The notes under the pieces: generated by a model
What the model was told of the DNA's origin: nothing
What the model saw: only the letters and a program-made list of their open reading frames with translations
Database searches by the model: none
Position numbers and translations under genes: made by a program
In this document: positions 45,780-57,500 of the stretch, piece after piece
Numbering within the stretch: the first letter of the stretch is position 1
Layout: the number at the start of each line of letters is the position of its first letter
Origin: Bolinopsis microptera
Taxonomy: Eukaryota; Ctenophora; Tentaculata; Lobata; Bolinopsidae
Assembly (NCBI RefSeq): GCF_026151205.1
Contig: NC_087072.1
Span: forward strand, 11,198,169 to 11,262,168
Length of the DNA: 64,000 nt
Direction: 5' to 3'

Positions 45780-46320
45780 GTAATATTTGGAACAAATACA
45801 TTTTTCGAGTATCACCCGTTAAAAAAAGTTCCACTACCGTGGTGCGTGGATTTTGGGTCGCGATTAGGCAAATGGCGAGGTGAAATACATTATGATCCTA
45901 GAATATGGACAACTCCACTCCATCACCGGAGGGATCCAGGATAGCAAACAAAAGAATGCATTCGTAATTTTAAACATTGGATGAAATAATACAGGTCGAG
46001 GGATTTGACAAAGCTCAAAACGGTATACCAATTTTAAATAATTATACTAGACAAAAACTTAAAATTCTACACTGTCAATCGTTATAACCATGTTTAGTCC
46101 CACTTTTGTCTTTTTGTACTCACAAACATCGCTTAAAAACCGCAACTCTAACAACAAATAAAATTAAAAAGCATCGAATTTGTTTAAATCCCGAGACTCG
46201 CTGGACAGGATCCCCTCAAAACACCAATGTGACACAGAGAGAACCTTTTAGAAAACCTGCTTTGGCAGCTGATGCTCCTATGGTTTTCAGGAGCACCACT
46301 CGATGAATGGGACATGGTAG

Positions 46321-47060
46321 TCACTTTCCAGAGTCTACCATGTCCCATACTCTAGGGGTAGAGTTACTCTGTTTGTAGAGGGTATCTTTGGACATCATAC
46401 TGCGTGGCCAGCTGACATTCATGATCTTTCTGAGGTGGTTACGGTGACATGCATCTAGTTTGTCCCAGTACGATTTAGGCATTCCCCAGCAACTAGAGTT
46501 ATACATGAGGATAGATACTACTTGGGCCTCAAAGACCTTCAGCTTCTTCTGTAGGGGGATCTTACTCTGGCACCATACCTTCTTGAAGTTCTGGAATGCT
46601 ACATTGGCTAACATGATTCTTCTGGTGACATCTTTCCTACTTTCTAGCAGAGAACCCAACAAATTGCTACTGCACCATTCTTCATTCATTCTAAGGGGTT
46701 TACCATCATCCATGACCTCATCTTTCCCAGCTATGTAGACGTGTACAAACTCTGTCTTTGATTCATTAATATTCAGATTCCACTCTTTGAACACCTTAGT
46801 AGCGATAGGGAGGAGGGCTTCTAGAGCATCTTTGTCTTCACCAAGATAGTCGATGTCATCAGAGTATGCATCTTCTTCAGGCATGCTGCTAGGGCTTATA
46901 GGGGGGTTGGTCGCAGCGTCACGGCACGCAGGTGGTAGCAGGCACCAGCTAGAGTGATTGTGAAACAGAGGCCTGAAACACTATCACCTTGGGGTCCTCC
47001 ATTGGTGCTGATGAATACAAGGGAGGTAGCGTCGTTGACTCGCACCTTGATCTTGAAGTA
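46321..47060 (-). pseudogene. Frameshifted LINE reverse transcriptase fragment
   Basis: The upstream frame carries STNGGPQGDSVSGLCF, the RT GxPQGD-type motif. After a frame change near 46890, AYSDDIDYL (a YSDD catalytic box) and WNLNINESKTEFVHV follow, then a thumb region to the stop near 46321. It is truncated at both ends. The family is unlike the other LINEs in the window. Confidence 0.7.
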
Positions 47061-47224
47061 AAGTAAAATAAAGTAAAAATTATGACATAACATCATCACT
47101 AATGTCTACAAAATATCATTGCACTACATGGAAAAATATACAGTAACTATTTCTCCATCAAATTTAAAAGTAATAATTTTTTCAAATATCAATCATGAAT
47201 AACAACAACATTAAAAAATTTAAT

Positions 47225-47692
47225 TTATTCATACTTCCCAGTGGAGTAAAGATTTATAAAACGTTTCTTTGCTATATAAGGATGAAACCACAGATAATCA
47301 TTGTGTTTTTCCTTATTACTGATATAACTGGTACCTTCAATTCTTGTTAAAACTTCTTTCGAAACATTCCAAAAATGAAAGTCATTTGCAATACATTTAG
47401 AAATCATATTCTTTTTAAAACTTTCCAATCCAATTTTAAAACTCAAAACTGTCAAGCAGTTCTTCACCTCCGAAGGGAGTTTGTTCCAATAAGGAACAAC
47501 CCGCTCTGGAAGAAAAGAACACTGAAGATTCTTGACCTTTGTCACACTCTTACTACATCTATTGGATGAAACCAGATTAAGACCTGATCTGCTTGGTCTG
47601 AACAAGTCTGAACCATAATCAGTCAAGCCATTAATAACCTTAAAAGCTTCAATAAGGTCCCCACGTATTCGCGGCTCTGCCAGCGTTGTCAA
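47225..47692 (-). pseudogene. LINE RT C-terminal fragment
   Basis: About 155 codons carry the LINE ORF2 tail: RIRGDLIEAFKVINGL, RSRSGLNL-like text, FLPERVVPYWNKLPSEV and SFKIGLESFKKN. There is no RT core upstream. The start codon is incidental. Confidence 0.72.
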
Positions 47693-48501
47693 ATTAATGC
47701 TTGGGAATGGATCTCATTCACATTTCCTGTATAAATCATTTCAAGACAGTATACAATTATTGTATGCTTCGTATTCTGAATACATCTACAATAATAAGAT
47801 ACATTTGATCTCAAACCCCTACATCTAGCCATTGCATGAAGACTAGCTTTGGAGTTAATGGGTGGCGTCTCGTCGTTCAGGTTCATTGGTTTTTAAATAA
47901 TGGTTCACCAGAAAGCTCCCCCCCCCCCCCCCCCACCGACAGGTCTGCTGCGTCTGCATCCACTTCCTCGTCTCCATTCATGTCCTCTACCAGCTTTTGT
48001 AGTGTCTCTTTGTGTCTCTGGTTAATTTGTATGTAGCTGAAGGCAGATTGGAATATGGTTATAATCGCTGCAGTCCTTGAGCAGGTAATATTTACGTTGT
48101 CCTTAAGCAGTGACATGTGAGGGTTAATGATCCAGTGTTTCTTCTCGTGAGGCCTTCTTTTTTGCTGTCCCCTGGAAGCATTTTTTCGCATTGACTGAAT
48201 GTTCAAGCGACAGGATAATGTATAAATTCAACTTTCTTTTAAATACTGAAAATTCAGCTTGTCATCTATAATAACACCAAGAAACGTTTGCAGTGATTGT
48301 TCCTTATATAGGAGTGCTGTCTATGCTCAGTTCTAAATCAGGTATGGTTTGAGTACTGGATCTAGGTTTAACGCGTATATAGCAACATTAAGCCTTTTTT
48401 ACGTTATATGTGAATGATCCCTAGAAGTATTTTATTTCCTGACATTTCAATTATATCACAGGCTATGAATTGATGGTAAAGTAGCCGTGAGCCTGAATGT
48501 G

Positions 48502-51500
48502 ATGTCAAACGACACATGTGTAACCCTTCAACAATTACTGAATTTTGGTGGCAAATTTGAGCCACATTTGCTCTGGGAACTTCTTCACTCTTTATCTTTT
48601 TATCTCAAAACGGCCCTGAAAGGTAAATGATGGTGTGTATTGTAATTGAGTAATTGGTTTGATTCTAAAAGTTGAATCTAAATGATTTAAATTCACTGTG
48701 TAAATATGATACAAAACTCTTACTGTATTCAATTTATTGTTGTTTTGATGGAATTCCCACCAGAGAACTGAAATACAGGAATCAGCATGACATTGGAGTA
48801 ACTAAGATGATCTACTATCTAGTCTTACTATTGCAATAGTGGAAAATCAGCAACTCTTAATAATAAATAAGAGATTAGGTTTGTAGTATGACTTATGACG
48901 ATGTATTTACTGTTATATAAATTAAATCAAATATAAAACGATATTTTTCAGATCCTGTGTCGTGGCAACAAGGGCCAGTGTTTCTAATTTGTTCCAGTAA
49001 AATCAGTTTCTTTGCCGATGGAAATGTGTCCGTTAAACGAGGTTCAATTGGTAAGTGTGCTTCATAATTAATATCCAGTTTTATGCAGTACGATTCTTAT
49101 CCTTTGAACTTCTGCTTATCTTACAGTTACATACTTCATATATTAACACAATTCTCGATTAATGAGGCATTTTCTTTCCCATAATTTCAACTCCCACTTA
49201 CATCTGGTTTGTGATTTGTTGTCGTTCATCTCGATGTGAGTGCTAGGAATTTCTTTACCATGCAATCTTATTGTTTAATGTTATTTTCTCGATTTTTAGC
49301 AAACCAAAATACTTACATAATTAGTTATTTAGAAGACATTAAATTATTCTTTATTTCGCAATTTAACATACAGACTGAATGTTTGTCATCGAAACTCCGG
49401 TACCTAGCACCACTTCCCCTTGTACGTTAACTAATAAATGTAATGTCTGGTGATAGTAGAGGGCACCACTTCCCCCTTGTACGTTAACTAATAAATGTAA
49501 TGTCTGGTGATAGTAGAGGGCAAACTCCCCTCCTCTATATTACCCAACCTATATTATTAATAACGGGCCAATGGTTTGTTACATCTAATGGGGTAAACTT
49601 CCGGGATTCTGTTGAATATGTTGACCTTACAAGCCCACTATTGGTCAGCTTGCACACCATTTTGTGTGACTTGTCCATTATTGTGGCCGGTGTTTGTTAT
49701 TTGGCAGGAAGTTTTGGTTGTTGGTATGCTCTATAAGTTCGTCCTTATGCTTGTTACCACTGTAAGATCAGCATACTTAGCTCGTTATGCTGGAACTTGC
49801 ATATTGTTCCAATGTTATACAAAAATCTTACATTAAATAGCTCATAATAAGTTATCATGTTGTATCATAATTAAATCCTTGCCCTTATATTACTATTTCA
49901 CCCATTTTAGGGGAATACAACGACAGTCTGTATGTAGCACCGGAATACTACAGCTCAGAGACCAAGTTAGCCTCCCCAACTGCTACAGAACAGATATACG
50001 TCTACTGTCTGGGTATGACTGTGTACTCCGCTGCAGAGTTCGACTGTGAGGAGGTATGTTTTCTCTTGTCACTCAATTGGAACATTTTCATAGTCCTGAA
50101 CTGTTATTATATCTTCGGGTACAGCTACAATATTTAGGAATAATATAGATAATAATAATAATATATATAATATAGATGATACAAGCCCACCAATTCTTTT
50201 AAGTGAGCTGAGATAGATTGTTTGGTATTGGTGCAATTAGGCGCATACCGAGAGGACGTGGGTAAATGAATACCGAACGCACAACCACGAATCTTGCAAT
50301 GACGGTTTCATGGCTACTTAGCCAAAGAGATTATCTGCTTGTTATTTTCATTATGTGATTACATTACCTGTACTGGTATTATCTTGATATTATAATTACT
50401 AAAACTGGCTGGCAAATTATTGATATAAATAGAAGGAATATCCAAATGGAAGGAAGTTGGCTTGTTGCCATGGATAATGGATATTTAAGAAGAGATTAGG
50501 TAACTTCATGTTTTTCGTCCATGTTCATTGTTCAAACACATGTTGCAAAGTGAACCCCGTACAGTTGAAACTATACTACCATACTTGGGTTTTCCTCAGA
50601 AAGTGCTCTAAACAGGTTCGCTACAGTTAGCTGCTTTATAAAACTACTAGAAAGCCCGTGGTCACAGGGAGGAAGCTAATAGTTTTCTATTTCTTTGGCG
50701 GTCAGTTTAAATCGCGTCAAAAAATATCCTACACAACCGAAGATACAGCCTATAAAAATGTTGCTTCAACCCTCGTTAGTCGTTACCATGGTTACTTTGC
50801 AACCTTTTGCTTTTTACCTAATTTGCACGTGGGCGGTCATACAGTGTACAGAAATAATTCTTTGAATTATAGTAGAGATAAATAGTGATTAGACCATCCA
50901 ATGTAAAAATATCGTACAAATGAAAAAGAAGGCTGCTAGAGGAGTCAAGCCAGCCTCTGTCCATAGAGACATGTAGATAGAATTTATTGATTCGTCGTTA
51001 TTGACATGTTATTGACAAAGTCGTATCTACTAGATAAGACCTTGTCAATAATCTAGAAAATTCTACAATGATATCATCAATAAACCCAATACACATCTGC
51101 AATCTACAAGTGATATTTCATACCTGTCTGAAAATGTACAGGAATCCAATTTCACTTTTATACTGGAACCTATTTTAACTTACTTAGTAACCATGTTAAG
51201 AAGTGTTCTGGTTCTAGATCAGGTATTAAGTTTCATATTAGAACGGTCAAATTACCACAATATCGTTCGCTATTTTATGAGGAGGCTGTAAATCACAATT
51301 TACGAACCAATACTTAACAATCTATAAATACTGCCCCTAGCCTAAGTAAACCTCTATTTCCCTACAACTGAACATTCTGTCAGGAAGTTGAGTTACCAGA
51401 GGTGCTAGAAGAGGTGCTGATAAACATGGTTAACGAGGTGGCTGCTTTACGAACTAACCTCGCTGTTATTTCACAGGTCTGTTTAATCTCTAGTCTTACT

Positions 51501-54500
51501 TGATTTAAACAGGGTTTCATCTAACATTACTACCTATTCTTAATCATTGTTCATTGTTCCTGAATAATTTGTTCCGTAGGCGTGCCAAGCAAACATCCCA
51601 ATGTCCAAGAAAAGTGCTCTCAAAGAACTCATACAGAGTTACTTCAAAAAAGTAAGTTTGATTTGGTCATTCTTTATTGTCATGATTATGACGTCACCAA
51701 CATCAGATATTGCTTCAGCTAATCTTGTCTTACATTTACGTAATTCTTTTGAGTAGCAGTAAGTAGTTATTTAACGCGTCTATGCCTCATTATATAGCTC
51801 TAGACTGTGTTACTTACATTTGTGTCATAATATGTTGGGGGGGGGGGGGGGTGTCACGTCCGTCTATGTCCGCTTGTCTCATAGAATCCAAAAAGGACAG
51901 GACATAGGCGGACATAGGCGGACATAGGCGGACATAGGCGGACATAGACGGACATAGGCGGACATAGGCGGACATAGACGGACATTAGCGGACATTAATG
52001 GACACCTAAATTGCTAAATAAAATGTTCAATTTTTGCTGTTATAGGGGGATCATGTTTTTTGTCCTTTCGGAACCCATATTTTCAAAACAGACAAAAAAT
52101 AGAGCGGACAAAAATGGACAAAAACGGACAAAAATGGAAATAACATTTAGATGCTTCCTCCTCCTACTCTTCCTCCTCCTCTTCCTGGGTCTTCCTGATC
52201 TTCCTCAGTCCTTTTCCTCCTCCCCTCCTCAGTCCTCCTCCTACTCCTCCTCCTCGTCCTCAGTCCTCCTCATCAGTCCTCAACAGTCCTCCTCCCCAGT
52301 CCTCCTCCTCCTCCTGAGTCCTCCTCCTGGGTCCTCCTCCTCCTCTTCATCCTCCTCCTCTTCCTCCTCAGTCCTCCTCAGTCCCCCTCCTCATCCTTCT
52401 CCTCAGTCCTCCATCCTCCTCCTCAGTCCTCCCCCAGTCCCCCTCCTCCTCCTATTCAGTCCTCCTCCTCCTCCTCCTCCTCCTCAGTCCTCCTCCTTCT
52501 CAGTCCTCCTCAGTCCTCCTCCTCCTGAGTCCTACTCCTCCTCCTCCTCTTCCCTCTCAGTCATCCTCCTCAGCCATCGTCCTCAGTCCTCCTCCTGGGT
52601 CCTCCTCCTCCTCTTCATCCTCCTCCTCTTCCTCCTCAGTCCTCAGTCCTCCTCCTCAGTCCTCCTCCTCAGTCCTCCTCCTCATCCTTCTCATCAGTCC
52701 TCCTCCTCCTCAGTCCTCTCCCAGTCCCCCCTATTTCTCCTCCTCCTATTCACTATTCAGTCCTCCTCCTCCTCCTCCTCCTCAGTTCTCCTCAGTCCTC
52801 CTTCTCATTTCTCCTAAGTCCTCCTCCTGAGTCCTCCGGTAATCACACTATATAATGACAACACTATATAATGACAAGCACTTTATAATGACAGCTGATC
52901 TTTGTCATTATATAGTCTGCAAAACGCACTATATAATGACAACACTATATAGTTTATCTTATATCGACTTTTCCTTACTTTTCTTTAATTCTACTTTTAG
53001 AATATTACTAAAGCAAATAATCTTATTTAAGTAAAATGTATAACTGTGATAGAAATAGAGTCCTTCTCCTCCTCAGTCATCCTCCTCAGTTCTCCTCCTC
53101 CTCCACCTAGGTCCTCCTTCTGGGTCCTCCTCCTCCTCCTGGGTCTTCCTGATCCTTCTCCTCTCTCTCAGTCATCCTCCTCAGTCATCCTCCTCAGTCA
53201 TCCTCCTCAGCCATCCTCCTCAGCCATCCTCCTCAGCCATCCTCCTCAGTACTCTTCAGTGCTCTTCAGTCCTCCTCCTTCTCAGTCCTCCTGAGTCCTC
53301 CTCCTGAGTCCTCCTCTTCCTGAGTCATCCTCCTCAGTCCTCCTCCTCCTCCTCCAGGCTCCTCCTCCTGGGTCCTCCTCCTGGGTCTTCCTGATCCTCC
53401 CCAGTCCTCTTCCTCCTCCCCTCCTCAGTCCTCCTCCTACTCCTCCTCTTCGTCCTCAGTCCTCCTCATCAGTCCTCAACAGTCCTCCTCCTCCCCAGTC
53501 CTCCTCCTCCTCCTACTCCTCCTGGGGCCTTTTCCTGGGTCCCTATATAATTTGATATAATAAGTTAAAGCTATTAATAGCTTTAGTGTGATTAATAAGT
53601 CGTTTGTTTTGTACAAAATTATAATACATAGAAGTTGCGAAAATTTCTCAAAATGTTTGTCCGCTAATGTCCACCAATGTCCGCTAATGTCCACCAATGT
53701 CCGTCCGAGTCCGCCAATGTCCGTCCGGGTCTGCAAATGTCCGTCCGAGTCCACCAATGTCCGTCCGAGTCCGCCAATGTCCGTCCGTGTCCGCCAATGT
53801 CCCAAAAAACACGTCCGTTGTCTCATAGAATCCAAAAAGGACAGGACATAGGCGGACATAGACGGACATGACACCCCCCCCTATGTTACTGCTTTACTGT
53901 TAGTTGGCCTCCGTTTATTGTCACGGTTTCGATGGCTAATATTGATCGTTATTGTCAACTGGCAGATAGCTTACTCGTTACAGTAAAACCCCGATTTACC
54001 GCGGAGTTTGGGAAAAGGAAACATCCGCGGTAAATCGAGGTTTTGTTTGTTTACATTTTACATGTTGGGGGAAAGGAAATGGCCGCGATAAATCGGGGTT
54101 TGCGGTAAATCGGGCGCGTTAAATCGGGGTTTTACTGTATAATATGGGAATATGGATGCATACGTTATATTATTTTTATGTCAGAGATGTCTGGTGATCG
54201 AACAATGGTGGTTTGAAATTTGTGATTTAGCTGTTATGTATATGGTAAATTCGTCAGCAACATATTAAGTGAGGGACGAAAACATAGGGATTTGTTGAAC
54301 GATTCTCAAATTTGTTACCATATAAAGTTTATATTATAAACTACAGGATCGCCTAGTGTAACTTTTTGCCTTATCTCTTTTTTACTGCAATAATTGAGAT
54401 TATTTAAACAAATAATTAAGAAGGTTTCTATTTGTGAAATTTAGGAGAATTCAAAGAAAAACGTCCCAAACGTGACCTAGTCACCAAATCTTTCTTTAAT

Positions 54501-57500
54501 AAAAATAAATTTAGCCTTGTATTAATAACTTACGCTAACTATTTAATATCTTCAGTGTGCGTCATCCGTTTAAAACGGCTTTCACTTGTCTGCATATTTA
54601 CCATATTTACATGACTTATGTTAATATTTTCACGTGTCGCTGTAAAAGTAAAATAAGTTCTAGGTTAAACACAAGCCGTACTAGGTGAAGAGGTTGATCT
54701 CCGGTTTATGATATTTTATTTTATTTGTTATGTTGTCCAAATCAGATCTTCTGTAAATGTGCACTCTGGGTTAGCAAATAATTTGTTCACTCAAGCTACT
54801 CCTCAAAACATTTTGCTTCACTGCCTATCTCTTAAAAACGGGTTTAATTACAATGGGCCTGTAAGCAGTTCCTTAACTAAACTGCTTGCCCTGGTAGCCG
54901 GTAGGGGCTCATTTTTAATAGATGTGGGGTAGTGACTTTAGTTGCTTTATACCATTCGAAGTTTCCTTGGAATGTAAAAACGTTATCAGTTATCAGCTAT
55001 CAGCTAATCGTTCTTCACAAGAAGTCTAGTTCTTCTTGAAGAAGAACTATTCGAACATAAAGGTGGACCAAATTTTTTGACACGTGACTGTGCTTCTGTG
55101 TTCTGATTGGTTTGTATGATTGCTAAAATCTGATTGGTTATTCACTGTCACAGGTCTTCATACACGAGTATTTCCATCGCTCTATAGTCTATATGCAAAT
55201 AAGTCGAACTAGCTGGAGCTGAAGATGGGTTCTTGGGGTGTCTGCGAAAGTAGAAAGAGCAAGAATGAGAGAGAATGTCTTCCATTTGATCTAGAATATA
55301 CATATTTGTAGAGACTACATTCTAACAAGAGCTCATTAGCTACGGGGTGATCCAGTCTATCTAATAATACCTCGAGATTGCTGTCCCTATACTGGTAAGA
55401 ATGTGAATGTATAGGAGAAACTGAAGATAATTAGTGATTGTATTTGTATAATGAGCATACTATACTACCAAGGATCATGTTCATTGTTCCCTCGTGGCAT
55501 ACATCACACAGCTACAAATGAACTGATCCTGACATCTTCTTAGCTTGATAGGAATTAGGACATCAAGAACGATGGTAATTGGTACGATAAATTTCTAGGA
55601 CTGGTAATTCTCTGGGAATGAAGGAAAAATGTGAAAGTCAGAATCCCTGCAAAGTCCTTGGCAAACTTGCAAATACCAGCGTCTAGGGTGGAATCTTTTG
55701 AAATTACCCACCTAGAACGGGTGTCAGCGTTAAACTTGCGTCAAACTAACTATGAGGAAGAATTATCAAGATTAAACTTATTATAGATAGAGTAATGAAG
55801 TATTAAACATGATGTAACCAAGATAAGATTGTAAAGTAGTGATTGTATTGTATCCCTATTCCCTATCTACAATCTACATCCTACCCTAAACTAACACGAT
55901 AATGAATCAAATTCATTTTGTATTGGCTCCAATTCTGGAGTAGTCCCCTTCCGGTCAGGCGGATCATTAACAGTTTCCTAGTTTCGATCTCGTACATTCT
56001 GTGAGCAGTTATCAGCCCGCCCTGGAGGGAAGCTTGGGCCCTCTGTAGATCTTCTTCGTTCTGATTTGCTTCCTATTTCCACGCTACTGTCAGGGCAACT
56101 GTCACGATGGTTTGTCTGTAGCACTGGGTAGTATTTTATGACCGGAGAACTTCAGGTCGCTCCACAAGATCTTGTAGCCAAGTGTTAATAACTGTCTCGT
56201 ATCACTGTAGCCGCCCTCACGTCTGAACACTCTTACCCACTCTAACAGTGGAGGGTGGATAACAGTGTGTACCATCTAACAAACTGTTGTAAGTGTAGTC
56301 TTCAGTATATGTCGGGGAAACTACCAAGTTACTCTTCTTTATAGTAATCCACATGTTGTTACAGTACTTTAGTAGCAGTTTACTGTGTGCAATAGTAATA
56401 GTTGTGTTGTTACTACTCTAATAGCAGTTTACTGTGTGCAATAGTAATAGTTATGTTGTTACTACTCTAATAGCAGTTTACTATGTGCAATAGTAATAGT
56501 TTAGCCCGGGTGTATCGCTATAGTGACTACGTAGTGTATTTTATAGGCTGGACAATAATGTTGTCTCAATTAACCTACTCTTATGATTGGAGTAATATTT
56601 AGACTGGGATAGACTTTCTGGTGATCATATTCTGCTCTCTGTCTAATAAAGGGTTATATTAACTATGGAGCCTTTGTACAGTTTATACACAGCAGAGCCT
56701 GCGGATTGACTCACACGGGCGCTGGGCAGGCACACGAGGAATCAGTATGGTAATGAATAACTGTGACGAAGTTTAGTACATGAATAGTCGCACCTCTCAG
56801 TAGTGAGTACTCTAAATCTTCTCAAACAGTTCTCGAATGTTCTCTCTTAGCCCGGCTAGATAGTTGGGCTAGATATTTGTACAGTGTGCAGAGTTTGAGG
56901 AGATTCAATCTTAACTTCCTCGTGGTAATGATGGATTATGTAGCATATCTTATATTTAAACTATTGTGTGTGTGAGTATGTGTGAGTGGTAGCTCTCCTA
57001 TCTCGCTCCCTATAATGCTATAACGATCCAATTATTTCACTTTGTAGTAGAGAGGTGTACCTTGCTCTTGTGTGTCCGTGTGTATTACCGGTTATATACA
57101 CTATACAATGTATATTGTATAGTGTATACTGATCTGTTAGGGGGTTGATCCCTGTTTTAGTCAATAGTTTTCTGTGGCGTTGCAAGGCTGGTTAGGTAGA
57201 CGTATTAATTCTCAGTATACCATTACCAAGATTGATATCTGGTGCCCATCGATTTAGAAAAGATGTTCATTTTGCTGTTATACTATGGATATGACTATAA
57301 ACAATGCGAAAACTCGTTTTTAGTCTATCTGACGAGAAATTGTACATTACACTGCCGAGTGGTATATTTTCCTCTACGTGAATATTATGTTTATTAGTTT
57401 ATTTGTTTATTGAATACATCACGTTGTGGTACACTTTCAAGTAGACTGTTGTTATTCTGATTTCGTTAAGAGACGGTTTCATTCTTCATTTTGTAAGTCA

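Larger units (their letters stand above)
42050..46190. repeat. Repeat mosaic B, related to 22.48-24.98 kb
   Basis: Blocks shared with mosaic A are listed there. Extra pieces are a CCCGGCCTTCGGCCGGG hairpin at about 42102, a poly-G MITE at 42287, three hairpin MITEs, a 91-base tandem repeat and LINE fragments. No host gene was seen. Confidence 0.6.

Noticed and set aside
47910-47945. C run followed by ACCGAC as another poly-G element end
   Set aside because: No matching inverted end or target duplication was found nearby.
52011-53294. Long Ser/Pro/Leu-rich open frames at 52011-52817 and 53046-53294
   Set aside because: They are translations of CCT/TCC low-complexity repeats. Absence of stops is a composition effect.
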